Origin: Brachypodium distachyon
Taxonomy: Eukaryota; Streptophyta; Magnoliopsida; Poales; Poaceae
NCBI RefSeq assembly: GCF_000005505.3
Contig: NC_016131.3
Span: forward strand, 28,139,001-28,203,000
Length of the DNA: 64,000 nt
Direction: 5' to 3'
Part shown: in pieces, positions 1-12,180 of the stretch
Position numbering within the stretch: the first letter of the stretch is position 1
How the letters are laid out: each line of letters begins with the position of its first letter
Notes under the pieces: generated by a model
The model's database searches: none
What the model saw: only the letters and a program-made list of their open reading frames with translations
What the model was told of the DNA's origin: nothing
Position numbers and translations under genes: made by a program

Positions 1-666
1 TTTATCTTGTCTTACGTGTTTGCAGGATAAGGACGAGTACACTGATCTCGGCCCCCGCCAAGATGGATCAACGGTCTTATCCTTATCTCATGGCGCAAAG
101 TAAAGCAGCGTTCTCTTTATCACGGGAAAGCAGTCGCTGCTTACATCGCGGTGCCAGGCGACTGCGCAGAGAAGCACCGAAAGAGAATCTGTGACGGAAG
201 CCGGCAGCTAGCAGCAGTACTTGTTGCAGGGCGCCAGAAAACTAAATTTGTCTTGTCCCCTGCGGTGCCACCTGGAGGGAACCAAAGCGCGTGCCTAGCG
301 GGGCCCAAAGAAGATAACGTTACCCCTTAACCCACATGTCAGTGGGACATGAGCGGTCCATAAATAGAGCACCGCCCCTCTCCGGAGAGGGGGCGATGAT
401 TTAGACATCTAGGGTTTTTCCTTTCTTCTTCTTCCTCAAGAATACAGCTCAGGGAGCACCATTGTAGATCTCGATATCTCGGCTAATACAGCAAAGCAGG
501 AGTAGGAGTGTTACCTCGGCAAGAGGACTCCGAATCTAGGTAAATCTGTCTGTGCTTGAGTGCTTGTGCGTGTTTCTCTTCACGTCCTCCCTCCTCCGGA
601 TCCTCCTTCGTCCATCGGCCCCAACATAAGCCATCCTATGACATCTGCCGTGACACCACCACGACA
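1..666 (+). mobile_element. LTR fragment or solo LTR, probably Gypsy type, cut by window edge
   Basis: No long reading frame. The stretch reads like a grass LTR: a TATA element (ATAAATAG near 360), then a leader with CTAGGGTTTTTCC and AAGAATACAGCTCAGG, then a right end ACCACCACGACA at 655-666 that finishes in the usual CA. The sequence after 666 is not a primer binding site, so this is a 3' LTR or a solo LTR rather than a 5' LTR. The left end was not found and probably lies outside the window. The Gypsy assignment rests on resemblance remembered from other grass LTRs. Confidence 0.5.
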
Positions 667-855
667 GCCGGTCCAGCCCGGTGGAGCTTCGAACTGTCCC
701 TGGCATGTTGCAGGCATTTTGGGCCCGGCTCGGCCCCTTTGTAACCAGGCCTGAGGGGCCATGCTATGCCTGTTTAAATAGGCCTGGGGTCTTCAATGTT
801 GCTTCCAGACCAGTTACGAGCTGATAGTCTCCACCAGTTATTTGGTTTTGTTATA

Positions 856-933
856 CTTTCTCCGTTACATAAAGATTCGGTTTTGAATTAGTTCTAGTTT
901 AAAACCGTGCCAATATTTATGAAACGGAGGGAG
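856..933. mobile_element. Stowaway-like MITE, 78 bp
   Basis: Ends CTTTCTCCGTTACATAAA and TTTATGAAACGGAGGGAG are inverted repeats, flanked by TA on both sides (854-855 and 934-935). The core AAAACCGTGCCAAT is shared with the element at 55902-55974, so the two are one family. Confidence 0.75.
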
Positions 934-2755
934 TAGCTAGGAGTTCGCTCAAAAAAAATTGTTATAGCTAGGAGTATCCAGTTCAGTACCAGAAAGCAAG
1001 CGCTGCGACTTGGCATGCCTCTGGATATTTGCCATGACTGTAATGAAAATGAGTAACCTCTCCTTTTTTAGTAATGATATTCAGGTGGGGATTTTCATCC
1101 CCCCTCTCCCATGATCTCTAAGAAAAACTTGTTGCGGACTGCTACATGTTTTGGCACAGTTGATGGTATCCTATAAATGTTTTGGCATGCTACAAACATA
1201 GTACTGTACTACTACTTTCGATCCTAAATGTTTGTCGTTGTTTTAGTGCAAATATGAATTAAAACAACGACTTTACAATTCATTGTCCATAAAACATTAC
1301 AATTAGACATCACATCACATAAAAAAAAAAGTAGATCTGGAAGAGAAACATTTACAGAAACTCAGGATCTCGTCAATGGGACATCTAATTTAACAATTTG
1401 TTTACTCCACTTGCGATCCAACGAATTAAGAGTTACATTCTTGCGTGTCAAACAAAGCTACTCCCTTCTTTTCTTTCGCAAGGCTATACTTTATTCAAAT
1501 GCACAACTGATCTGCCGATGCAACGAAAATAAAGACACGGTTATGCAGCTGTATTCAATCACACGATATGTGTGGCCTGGCCAGACTTCTTGCGCCTTAT
1601 ATTTAGAAAATCAGAAGAAATTTTTATGCGACTAACAAAAAGAAACGGAGGGAGGCTGGTGTAGAAGGGTGTCAAATGCTTGACAGAGCGCTTCGATAAA
1701 TCAACAGAAGTATCGTACAGTATCGGTCTTCAGGCTACCAGATGCAAACGACAAATATCAAAATGGCAAACAGGATTAGTTGATGTTGTGAATTCCTGGT
1801 CATTCCTTCCCAAACTATCTTTCCTCGTAGAGAAACAACAACCTGCAACAAAAGTGCCTCAACTTAACAATTAGCAAACAGAAAATTCGAAACCACAGGA
1901 TGAATAAAACAATTATCGCGTTTATGTATCAACAGCTTTTCTTATTGTGCTATGCTGATGAACGACCACGTAAAATGCTTTTTTTTGAATCCCGGCTTAC
2001 CGAGAGCATCTTTCCCAGTCAGATGCATGGAACGTATAAAAGCACCTGGCAGAAGAACGGAAATTGATTATACGCTTGAGATTGGGCGGAGCTGGGCCCC
2101 GGGCAACTTGGGCCATGGCCTGGGGCCTGACAAATTTTGTAGCCTGCAATGTCAGCCCACTGAACCACAGCGAGACCTGGCATCGGCAACCCGGCCTGAC
2201 GAGTCGGCGCGAGCCCGGCCCAATAAACCGGCCCGCGCCGAGCTCGTGCCTCAGTTTCCAGCCCGGTTCAGTTTCCGGGCCGGGCTCTGGCTTTAAATTT
2301 CGTCCCTGAAAAACCTGGCTCGGCCTGGTAACACATAGCCCAGGAAAACCAGAGGAAAGGCCCGTTAGGTAGCCCAGCAAGACGCCATATAAGTGAGACA
2401 GAAACCTTCAACTGGGCCCAAAAAAGGCATCGATCTATCTCGATATCCGGCGCCGCCCTGCGATCGATCGAGACGTGCGTGCAGCCCAGCAAGACTCCAG
2501 GAGATGTCCGGCGCCGCCCTGCTCGATCTATCGCATACCCTGCTCGCCGGCCCACCAACTCCAAAACGCCATCTCAAACGCAGCTGACTGCATTCCTCTC
2601 TGAGCTCTAATCTTTTACCATTCTTATTTGAATCTGGGAACAGAAGTGACATGCAGTTTTTTTGTTTCACTTTGATGCTATATTGCTCTGGAACCGCACT
2701 TGAATAGATATTTCCCATCACTATCTGACCCCAATCAAATACTACCAATCAACAT
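934..2755. other. Intergenic, with MITE remnant and GGCCCG-rich tract
   Basis: No gene recognised. 1206-1262 resembles one half of a Stowaway (TTTCGATCCTAAATG and a self-complementary GTCGTTGTTTTA/TAAAACAACGAC pair). 2080-2340 is a GC-rich tract built from GGCCCG/GGGCC words, a composition common in grass repeats; its open frames on both strands look like composition artefacts. 2440-2530 holds two copies of CCGGCGCCGCCCTGC about 60 bp apart. 2751-2755 (AACAT) is the target duplication of the next element. Confidence 0.5.
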
Positions 2756-2913
2756 TGATAATTGATATAGAATCGTTGTTGATTGACTATCGTGTGCAGA
2801 GAACATATATATGAGTTACTGAATAACTGCTGAGGGAAACCGAGTGGAGATCGTGGGAAAGAATACAAAGCTAATACATAGTACAAAGTATAACAATAGT
2901 ATTCTGGCTAACA
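2756..2913 (-). repeat. 3' LTR of the copia element
   Basis: 158 bp, about 97% identical by eye to 7511-7670. On the plus strand it starts TGATAATTGATA and ends CTGGCTAACA. Confidence 0.95.
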
Positions 2914-2920
2914 CCCCCCC
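2914..2920 (-). promoter_or_regulatory. Polypurine tract (plus-strand primer) of the copia element
   Basis: Seven C on the plus strand, so GGGGGGG on the element strand, directly against the 3' LTR start TGTTAGCCAG. This is where plus-strand priming occurs in LTR elements. Confidence 0.75.
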
Positions 2921-5900
2921 GCAGTGTCAGCGATGGGATCACCAACATTGAGACTGGAATGTATGTCATGAAAGCTTGCCGTTGGTAATCCCTTGGTGAA
3001 AATGTCTCCAAATTGAGCACTGGTTGGAACGTGAAGCACACGAACATGACCAAGAGCTACCTTCTCACGAACGAAGTGAATATCAATCTCAATGTGCTTT
3101 GTACGCCTGTGCTGAACTAGATTGCCGGACATATAAACGGCAGAGATGTTGTCACAGTGTACCGGAGTGGCTTGAGCAATGGGGCGATGAAGTTCAGTCA
3201 GCAATTGACGCAGCCACACTGTTTCAGCGACTGCATGAGCTACAGACTTGTATTCAGCTTAAGCAAAAGATCTGGACACTGTTAATTGACGCTTGGATGA
3301 CCACGAAACAAGAATTTTGCCCAGGAATACACAGTAACCGGAAGTAGATCGTCGAGTATCTGGGCAACCGGCCCAGTCTGCATCACTATATGCTGTCAAG
3401 GAAGTTGGTGGGGAGCTGTTTATGTGGAAACCGAAATCTAGAGTACCTTTAAGGTAGCGTAAGATACGTTTGACATGGTTTAGGTGGGGTAGACGAGGAT
3501 CATGCATGGACAGGCAAGCCTGTTGGACAGAATATGAAAGTTCAGGTCTGGTGATGGTTACGTACTGGAGGGCGCCGGTGATGCTGCGATAGAATGTGGC
3601 ATCAGGGACAGAATCCCATCGAAGGAAAGCTTTTGTCCTAAACCAGCTGGAGTTCGAGTAGGATGACAGTCTAACATGCCAGCTTTGGATAGGATGTCTA
3701 ATGTGTATTGGCGTTGGGAAAGAAAAAGACCTGAAGATGACCGAGTGACAGAGATGCCAAGGAAGTGATGTAAATCACCAAGGTCAGTCATGGAAAATTC
3801 TTGAGATAAGCTATTGATTATGTGCTGTAAGAAGGAATCAGAGGAGGCAGTGAGAATAATATCATCAACATAAAGTAGAAGATAGGCAGTGTGAGAGTTG
3901 GTATGAAAAATAAATAGGGAGCAGTCTGACTGAGAGGGCACGAAGCCTATGGTTTTGATGAAGCTAGCAAAGCGCTGGAACCATGCGCGAGGCGCTTGTT
4001 TGAGGCCATACAAGGATTTCTGGCAGGCAAACGTGATCAGGATGAGCGGGATCTTCGAAACCTTTTGGTTGTTGACAGTACACAGTCTCTAGGAGGGAAC
4101 CATGTAGAAAAGCGTTCTTGACGTCGAGTTGGTGAATGGGCCATGCTGCGGATGTGGCAATGCTAAGGACAACTCGAATTGTACTGGGTTTGACAACAGG
4201 AGAAAAAGTTTCGTCAAAGTCCACGCCTGGTTGTTGGGAGAAGCCGCGGTAGACCCAACGAGCTTTGTACCTCGACAGAGTGCCATCGGCATGAAATTTG
4301 TGGCGATAAACCCATTTTCCAGAGACTATTTTGGCTTGCGGAGGACGAGGAACAAGAGTCCAAGTGTTGTTTTGGAGAAGAGCAGAGTGTTCGTCTCGCA
4401 TTGCTTGCAGCCAGTAAGAATCTAGCAGAGCAGCTTTGTAGGTTTTAGGAATGGGAGAAATGGTGGCGGAAGCGTGAAGGTTCAGACGGCGAACAGGTAA
4501 GCCAAAACCTGCTTTGCTGCGAGTCCGCATGGTATGGTCATTTGCCGGAATTGCTACATGGATTGCTATTTTCGGAAGTGGGCGAGGAGCGGGTGAAGAG
4601 CTGGTTGCAGAGGAGTTTGGTTTGATGGAATTAGGAGAATGTGGAGTTTGTGGAGAGGAATGCGGACACGTGGTTGGGGTGGAAGGGGTGCTGTTGACTG
4701 GCGTGGTTGTGGAGCTGGATGCTGGAGTGGTGGGACCCGGGGTTGGTTCACGAGGTGAAGAGGGAGGACATGGGGCAGTGCAGGAAGGAGCTGGCGCATC
4801 GGACGAGGCTACAGGACCATGCACATGCAGAGGGAGATATAGGCTATTTGGGCTACGTGTTTCTATTTCAGGATTTGAGGTTTGGGTTGAGGGATTAAAA
4901 AGAGCAAATGGGAAAATAGTTTCATCGAAAGTAAACATGACGGGAGATAAGAACTCGACCTGAGAATTGGTCATTGCAGCGATAGCCTTTGTGATCATCA
5001 GATAGACCGAGAAAAATGCAAGGAGTTGACCGAGGAGAAAGCTTGTTGTGGGACGTGGCTGCTGTATTGGGAAAGCATAAACATCCAAAAATTCAAAGTT
5101 CAGTGTAATTCGGGGATGTAGAGAAAAGGGAGTGGAAAGGAGTATGAGAGGGACATGTTTTGGTGGGTCGAATGTTGAGGAGGTAAATGGCATGACGGAG
5201 GGCTTCGACCCAAAATTTAGGTGGCATGTAGGCTTGTATGAGCAGTGTCCGAAGGATATCATTGATGGTTCGCAAGGAGCGTTCTGCTTTGCCATTTTAT
5301 GGAGAGGTATATGGACAAGAAAAGCGAAGGAGAATGCCATGTCGAAGAAATAAAGCTGGGTTGATGGAGTTGTCAAATTCTTTGCCATTGTCACATTGGA
5401 TGAAGCGAATGGGAAGAGAGAAGTGAGTGGAGACATAACGTTGGAAGTTGGCAAATAAAAAGGGAACATTAGATTTGTTACGGAGAGGAAAAGTCCAGAT
5501 GAAATGCGAGTAGTCATCAAGAACCACTAGATAATATTTGAAACCAGATACACTGATGGTAGGGGAGGTCCAAACATCACAATGTAATAAAGCAAAAGGT
5601 TCAGTACTACGAGTAACAGAATTACTGAAAGGAAGGCGAACATGCTTTCCTATTTGCCACACAAACTAGAACATGCTTTCCTGTTTGACAAGCTCCCTAT
5701 TACATGGAATCTGAAAATCCTGAAGTAAAGAAGATAGGATGGCTTGGTTTGGATGTCCTAGCCGCCGATGCCATGTGTTGACGGAGGCAAGATAGGCTGA
5801 GGGAGTTGTGGCTGTTGGTGCAGAAGACAACGTGTAGAGACTGCTAGAGCTATTGAATCTGGCGATCTCCTTCTTGGTTTGAAGATCCTTCACAGACAAA

Positions 5901-7483
5901 CCGAAAGGGTCAAATTCTAGAGAGACAAGGTTATTAATGGTGAATTTGCGAACAGAAATGAGGTTTTTGATAAGAGCAAGAGCAACAAGAACTTCTCGAA
6001 GAGATAAATCATTACGAGAGGAAGGCAGAAAAGCATTGCCGACATAGGAAACAGGAATAGAGGAGCCATCGTCAATAGTTATAGATGAAAATATAGAAGG
6101 TGGATGACAAGATGACAACATATGTGAAGTAGCATACATGTGCGAAGCGCCAAAATCGAAAATCCAATCCGTACCTTCTCCCTGAGCGGCGAAATTGTTC
6201 ATGGCAGCAATGAAGGCGGCTTGATCCCAATTTGGTGCATGAGTGGACGTGGAAGTAGTCGTGGACGCTCCTGGTGCGGCTGTAGCTTGGTACAGTGGAA
6301 CTGTGGTAGTTGCGGGCACGCCTGGTGGTGTTGCAGCCTGCTGGTACTGGTACGGCGGAGGCTGCATCTGGTACGGTGACTGGTACGGGGCGCCGTTGGT
6401 GTAGGAGTGAAATGCATTCGCCGTTGGCCTTGAGCCAAGTAGACCGGGAGAGCCAGTGTGTGGGCGCGGAGCCGTAGTCCAAGCAGGTGGTGGTGCCGAT
6501 GTCCATGCCGGAGGCGGGGCAGAATTCCAAGGCATTGGCCATGCCTGCACAAGACCAGTCCACGGATCCTGGGTGGGGGCGCGCCAAGCAGGTGGAGAAG
6601 GTGCAGAAGTTCCCGTAGGAGGTTGTTGCCGCAGACTTCGGTGGCCGGTATACTGGATTCTTCCCTTTATAGTTGGGGCTTGGCCGCCATCCAGGTGGCG
6701 GTTGCATGGCCGGAGGAGGGGGAGCTGCATGAGGTGGCAGTGCCGGCGGCGTCGCAGAGCTGGTGTTGGCGTGGAAAACTTGAGGACGAGCAATCTTCCT
6801 TGCCTGTGTCATCTCCTCCGTCTGAAGGATGCTGCGAACTTCGGAGAAGGTTGGTGGCGGTTTCAGCAGCGGGATGAATGCAGACTGCTTGTCGAAGCGA
6901 TCGCTGAGCCCAACCAACAAAGCATTGATCAGCGAGCAGTTGTCCATTTGGTCACCAAGCTCGCGGAGTTCATCGCCGATGGCCTTGACGCGCTGACAGT
7001 AGACGCTGACCGGCATGTCACCCTGAGAGATGGAGCGGAGCTCGCCATGAAGAGCATTGATGCGCGCGTCACTGTTGTCCTGGAACAGGCGGCGCAGATC
7101 GACCCAGATGTCGTGAGCGGTTGTACCATCACGAGCGACGAGAGCTCCGTGCTGATTCGCGTGTAGATCCACTGAATAACCGCCAGATCGTCTTTCACCC
7201 AGCGAGGATCTTGAGGCCGGGCGACATGGCCGTCGTCGATGTGGTTGCGAAGGGCGCATCGTCCGAGATGAACATGGAACAAGTGACGCCAATGATAGTA
7301 GTTGTGATTGGCTAGATCTAAGACGACAGTGATATAAGGGCTCACATCGGCTATGGTGTCGCTAAAGGAAGGAGGAGAGAAAAGGGGAGTTGATTGGGAA
7401 GAAGAGGAAGTATTGCCGGAGCCGGGATTGGTGCCGGAATTGGGGCCGAAATTGGGCGGCGGCGGCGGATTTGGTGGTGCCAT
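2914..7483 (-). pseudogene. copia gag-pol polyprotein, multiple frameshifts
   Basis: The gag start is ATG at 7483 (Pro-rich N-terminus MAPPNPPPPPNF), continued by a gag region of the UBN2 type. A frame change near 7130-7150 and another near 6750-6790 lead into the protease and pre-integrase part (WHRRLGHPN near 5750). The protease active-site motif reads DFGAS where copia usually has DSGAS. The integrase core lies at about 5650-5100 (HCDVWTSP, DNGKEFDN) and is broken again near 5280-5300. Reverse transcriptase runs from about 4400 to 3550 with LDVKNAFLHG and the YVDDI active site, split near 4010-4040. RNase H (YSDADWAG) is at about 3400, and the C-terminal DIFTKGLP at about 2990. Each block is recognisable, so the breaks are recent indels, not misannotation. 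Confidence 0.9.
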
Positions 7484-7501
7484 GGAAGGAAACCTAGGCG
7501 A

Positions 7502-7510
7502 CTGATACCA
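7502..7510 (-). promoter_or_regulatory. Primer binding site of the copia element
   Basis: On the element strand TGGTATCAG follows the 5' LTR directly. This is the standard copia complement of the 3' end of initiator tRNA-Met. Confidence 0.85.
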
Positions 7511-7670
7511 TGATAATTGATACAGAATCGTTGTTGATTGACTGATCGTGTGCAGAGTACATATATATGAGTTACCGAATAACTGCTGAGGGAAACCGAG
7601 TGGAGATCGTGGGAAGGAAATACAAAGCTAATACAGAGTACAAAGTATAACAATAGTATTCTGGCTAACA
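7511..7670 (-). repeat. 5' LTR of the copia element
   Basis: 160 bp, pairs with 2756-2913. Followed on the right by the AACAT target duplication (7671-7675). Confidence 0.95.
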
Positions 7671-7675
7671 AACAT

Positions 7676-8289
7676 CAACTCCAGAAATAACTCCACAGCC
7701 GGTGGATTGATTACTCATATGTAGAGCCCTTCCTAATACTCCGTTTAGCCTATGTATTTTTCTGCAGAAATCTAATACGCGCTCCAACCCATACTACTTG
7801 TTGTTGATTTAGTACAACTTTGTACTAAATCTGCGACGGGTAATATGGGTGGGTCGGATGAGTATTTTACTCCTTCTGATCCATAATAAGTGTCGGATCG
7901 AAGAGAGTATTCTTTTACTAATGTGAAAAGTCCGTAATGCCCTTCCCCGATACTCTATTTAGCATATGAGTGGACTACCATAAAAATTTCTCATCCTATC
8001 GTCTATAAAAGGGGCAATTAAAAAATATTGATTCACCAACAAATGAGTACACAGCACACAGACACACACAAGGACACATGGTGATTTTTCTTCTTCTTTC
8101 AAGAATGGCAGGCCAGTCGACCAGAGTGTACTGGAACATGTCAAGGAGACCGTAGAATGTTTACCTTTCGTTCATATCCAAGTATTCGTGATACCTGCCC
8201 AAAATAAGGATCAAACGTCAGGCCTGCCAACAAAGATGTGTGGTGGCTGAGAGCAGAGCACGGTCGCCAAAAATTACACTCCTCTGTTT
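7676..8289. other. Intergenic, no gene seen
   Basis: AT-rich. Contains one Stowaway-like remnant at about 7870-7908 (CTCCTTCTGATCCATAATAAG). Nothing else recognised. Confidence 0.4.
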
Positions 8290-8615
8290 TCAACAGTGTC
8301 TTTTTGTCAACCGGAATAAAATGAATTCGGTCCTTCTTCGACTTTTGACAAGTCGTAGGAAAACAAATCAAGGACCAGAGTTAATGCAGCGACCAGGAGA
8401 CGTGTATACTCGACTATAACCTGTACTCGAAATACGAGCCAGCCGGAGCGAGCTTGTAGGCCTCTCTCTCAATGCATCGTCTTTTAGGTGTTGTTTTTTA
8501 GTCCACAATAAATGGCCAATACATTTTGTCTTATTTTTGACAACTGGAATAAAATGGTTTTTTCGGTTTTTTGTAGACTTTGACAAGTCGTAGGAAAGGA
8601 AATCAAGGCTCAGAG

Positions 8616-9098
8616 CAGGGACGGAGACAAGGGGGGGCGTCGGGCGGCGGGGTCCCCCCTCCCCCCCCCCCACACACACACACACCCACCCACCAAAAAA
8701 ACTTTGATTTTACTTAATGCTCCGTCCATCCAAAAAAAATGTACGTTTGGGGCTTTTAAAAAAATAAAAAATGCGTTGGAAAGATGCCAACGACCATCAC
8801 TCTGCTCTTTAATTCTCCTAACTCCAATGAGTTAAGTGCATGAAAAAATGTTATTGGGTTAGATTTACATGTAATGAGAGAAAATAAATTTTTCATAGTC
8901 TAAAGTGTTTTGCACAAAGAGAAATACACTCTTTTGTGGACAAATTTTAAACCCAAGCGTACACTGCTTTGTGGACGGAGGGAGTAGCTAGGTACTTACT
9001 CAACTCATAAAAATCCCTTATAAATAGTTCAGCTCTCTAACTTTGCCCCCCTAAACCTAGATCGCTCCCCTCATGTTGCATTCTTGGCTCCGTCCCTG
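8616..9098. mobile_element. hAT-like non-autonomous element, 483 bp
   Basis: Ends CAGGGACGGAGACAAGG and CTTGGCTCCGTCCCTG are inverted repeats. The flanks GCTCAGAG (8608-8615) and GCCGAGAG (9099-9106) are an 8 bp duplication with two mismatches, the size expected for hAT elements. Removing it rejoins a duplicated segment seen uninterrupted at 8290-8462. No transposase is encoded. Confidence 0.75.
8717..8984. mobile_element. Stowaway-like MITE, 268 bp, nested in the hAT element
   Basis: Ends GCTCCGTCCATCC and GTGGACGGAGGGAG, flanked by TA. It carries an inverted pair TGTACGTTTGGG / CCCAAGCGTACA. It lies wholly inside 8616-9098, so it inserted after the hAT element or travelled with it. Confidence 0.65.
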
Positions 9099-9185
9099 GC
9101 CGAGAGTTAATGCAGCAACCAGGAGATGTGTATACTCCAGTATAACCTACACTCGAAATACGAGCCTGTCGCTTAAATCTGCTGC

Positions 9186-10390
9186 GCCAAAAGGCCCCCG
9201 TGCCGCCCCCCCCCCCCACCCCATCTCAAGCCCTTTCCCTCGCCGTCGTCGGTGGCCGTCGTCGGTCAAAGCCCGCGCGGAGCAGGTGGTGATGGGTTCT
9301 GTATTTCGTTTGGCGGCGGCTGTCATCAGTGCTTCGCGAGTAGGGGAACTCATGGAAGCGGTAGTTGGTGGCTTGGCGGCGCTTGGAGAGGACGAGCAGC
9401 GGCTGGCGCAACTCGAATCTGGCTGGGTGCATGTGGACTCGCCGGCGGGGCAGCGTGTGGTTGCCTGGGCAGTGACCCCTGTGGGGAGGCGGTGGCCCGC
9501 TGTTGTTTTCGGAGCGGGATCGCCGGATCCGTGGAGGGTGGCACTAGGTCCGTGGAGTGCGGCGCTGGATCCGGTGCGAATCGAGCTTCTCAGGCTGTGG
9601 AGAGCTGGGGGCTGCCTGTGGTTGGTCGCTGGCTTCATCGATGGAGGTGCCAGATCCGGAGCGGTTGGCGCAATATATGGTGCACGGGGCGGTTGCAGCG
9701 CCCTGGCCGGTGATGGTTGGGCTGTGTGGCGTGCGGCAAGTTTTGTCGACGCCCGCGGTGGTGTGGTGGCCTCTGGTCTGGCTTCGGCCCTGTGTGTCGC
9801 CATGAGGCCGTTTGCTCTTGTCCCTGGTGGCTGCGGGTGAAAACCCAGCACCGATTTTGTTGGTGCCGGCGATGACGGTGTCCTCAGACGTCGCTCTCTA
9901 CTGGAAGGCGTCGTCGTGCAGCGTGCTACATCCCATCCTTTGCAGACGAGGTTCCTTCGAGCAAATGCTCAAATTCAGTTTTCGGATCGGGTAACAACAG
10001 CGTCTTGGGACGTCGTGTCCTCCATGTAGGCGTTGCCTTTGGATCCCTCGTCTGACGGCGAAGGTTTCTTCTAGCGGTGAGACCGGCCGAGGTCTTGGAT
10101 GGCGGCTTCCAGTAGTGCGGGCCAGCCGATGCACGAGCCGTTCCTGTCGATGCAAGCTCTTCTGGCTCTGGCCGTCGAAGAAGCCCAGTTCTGTCTATTT
10201 TCTTCTGCCGCAAGGAGCTGTTACCTGTTCGGCATCGTTGGAGTGGAAAGGGTTTCGTCTTTGCGGTAGGGGCTTGTTTACTTAGTTTTGTTCTGTGTAT
10301 GCTCTTTGTCAGGGTTTTTCGTACGGTTTTGATTTGATAAGCCGTGCAATATTGTATCGGTTTTCATGCACGGTTCCATTTATAAACATG
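9186..10390. other. GC-rich repeat-like DNA, class unclear
   Basis: Strongly GC- and GT-rich from 9203 (a run of 13 C) to about 10250, then AT-richer with TGCTCTTTGTCAGGG and a T9 run at about 10388. A 255-codon open frame at 9073-9840 has no domain I recognise, and the opposite strand is equally open, so I treat it as composition. The phrase GGTGAAAACCCAGCACCG and the wording around it resemble multicopy grass repeats often annotated as unclassified retrotransposon. Confidence 0.35.
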
Positions 10391-12180
10391 GTTATTTTTT
10401 TTTAATTGAATCGCGGGATCGACCATTTCGTCCTAACAAAGGTGCGAGCCAGTAGAAGGAGACGGAAAGAAAAGAGAATCCAAGACGGAGGTGTGTGCCA
10501 GTATTTGCGTGTTCGATCGATCACCTGCGCCATGTGGACTTTGTGCCTAGGCCAGCCCCGTTGTAGTAGACCATTCGGCGCCATATCGAGAAAGAGCTGG
10601 TACGTGCTCTGTCTGTCTGTGTGTGCGAAGAAGGTGGAAGAAAAGTGAATCTTATCTTGAGCGTTCCCGATGCAGGCGCAGCCGTTGAGACCCGGAATAA
10701 TGCCGTCGTTTATCTCTCGACGTCCCCGCCACGACGCCCCCGGCCGGATCGACGTTGGCCACACGGGTGGATATTGCCCCAATTAATTGGTCCATTTTGA
10801 CGGCGTGGGAGGTGAATAAAGGACTCAATCCGTTCAATCCGTTATATAATAACGGGCCGCAGCCTCAGTCCCGCTCACCGATCGCGACAAAGCAAAAACA
10901 GAAGCTAGGCAACATAATCAGCAGCGAACAGTCCTTCTCGCCCAAGCTGGCAATCTCCCAGCATCATGTCATGTGTAGCATCGATATCAAATCATCCAAA
11001 CAAATTCTTGCGTTTGTCATGTCATCACGGAACACTAGCTACGTCGGAGAAGAACAAATTGTTTAATGTGAAAATCGTGATGGACCAGCCTCAAGGTCTC
11101 TATCGTTTCATGCTACCGTTCGTTGAACCGTGCAACTAGAATCTAGCAGAGCTAGGTAGGAAAAGAACATTTCCGCAGTCATTCATCTGCGTGTCCGGTT
11201 ACTCGCGGAAACGTAATATCGAGTAGTGGCCAGGAACCGCTTTCCAAGTCCTGCCGGCCGATGGAGTAGTCGACAAAAGTCTGCCCCACGAGGTCAGAAT
11301 TCAAATTCGATCTGGACGTACACCGCGTAGATCAAAATAGCCACTGTCACTAGCAAATCGGATGCTTTGGCCCCAGGCTATAGTACTGTAGCTAGCTAGC
11401 CACGACTAGTAGTACGGAGTACAAGATTGTGATCCTGACACATGCGCTAGTCACTTGGCCCATATATACGCTTGTTGGCGTGTAGTAATGCCACGAAAGG
11501 GAAGATTACAAAGGTGCATATTCCTTTAAAAAAAAGAGTGAAGATAAGGTCCGGTGGCACGTAAAAATTATAGAAAAGGTCAGAATAAAAGTTATGGAAG
11601 TCGACATAAAAATATGAAGATCATATGCTGAAATCGCAAAGTTCTGCATGATCCCTGCCTCCGCCCTTGATAAGATGGTCACAAACGTATAGTTCCATGC
11701 GGACTGCTCGATCCATCCAGTCGAATTATACTTTCTCGTTACATTGGCAATATTAGCCCCATGAGTCAATTATGCTATACGCTAGACGCGTGACTCAATG
11801 GGTTTCTTCCATGTATATAGCTCTAAAAGCCTAAAAGTTTGTACCCTACGCTAACATGCGCGAGAGAGTTCTCCTCTCTCATTATCTAAATGATTGGCAC
11901 CGTATATATATGTCCGGTAGCTGGCTTCACGCACGCGGAAAAGACGACGAAGCTTTGGGATCAAATCCAATCCAATCATTCAACACCACTTCCATGTGTG
12001 TTGACGCAGCTCATCAGAACAAACATGCAGAGACCGATTGAGACCTTTTAGGGTGATTAATTAAAAGGAAGACAAAAATAGAAGTAGCACACAACAACAT
12101 CCTAATCGTACGCTAAATTTAAAGACATCATTGGGTTAACTACACTCACCACGTCTCTTTCCTTCCTTGAGGCATTGTTA
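10391..12180. other. Intergenic, no gene seen
   Basis: Short frames only, none with recognisable protein features. No clear terminal repeats were found. Confidence 0.4.

Larger units (their letters stand above)
2756..7670 (-). mobile_element. Ty1/copia LTR retrotransposon, complete in structure, coding region broken
   Basis: A 4915 bp element on the minus strand. Both LTRs are present (160 bp at 7511-7670 as 5' LTR, 158 bp at 2756-2913 as 3' LTR), with TG/CA ends and a perfect 5 bp target duplication AACAT (2751-2755 and 7671-7675). A primer site TGGTATCAG abuts the 5' LTR and a G7 purine tract abuts the 3' LTR. Internal domains are in copia order: gag, protease, integrase, reverse transcriptase, RNase H. 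By eye the LTRs differ at about five substitutions and two single-base gaps (about 3%), which points to an insertion roughly one to two million years old if a grass rate near 1.3e-8 per site per year is assumed. Frameshifts make it non-autonomous now. Confidence 0.95.
8290..9185. repeat. Tandemly duplicated segment; second copy split by a hAT insertion
   Basis: Copy 1 covers about 8290-8462: TCAACCGGAATAAAATG, then GACAAGTCGTAGGAAA, then TTAATGCAGCGACCAGGAGA and TACTCGAAATACGAGCC. Copy 2 begins at about 8530 with the same words, stops at 8615 (CTCAGAG), and resumes at 9107 (TTAATGCAGCAACCAGGAGA) to about 9175. The break in copy 2 is exactly where the hAT-like element sits. Confidence 0.75.

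Noticed and set aside
9073..9840. 255-codon plus-strand open frame, with a 234-codon frame antisense to it
   Set aside because: Both strands are open because of very high GC content; neither has a domain, and the region resembles multicopy repeat DNA.
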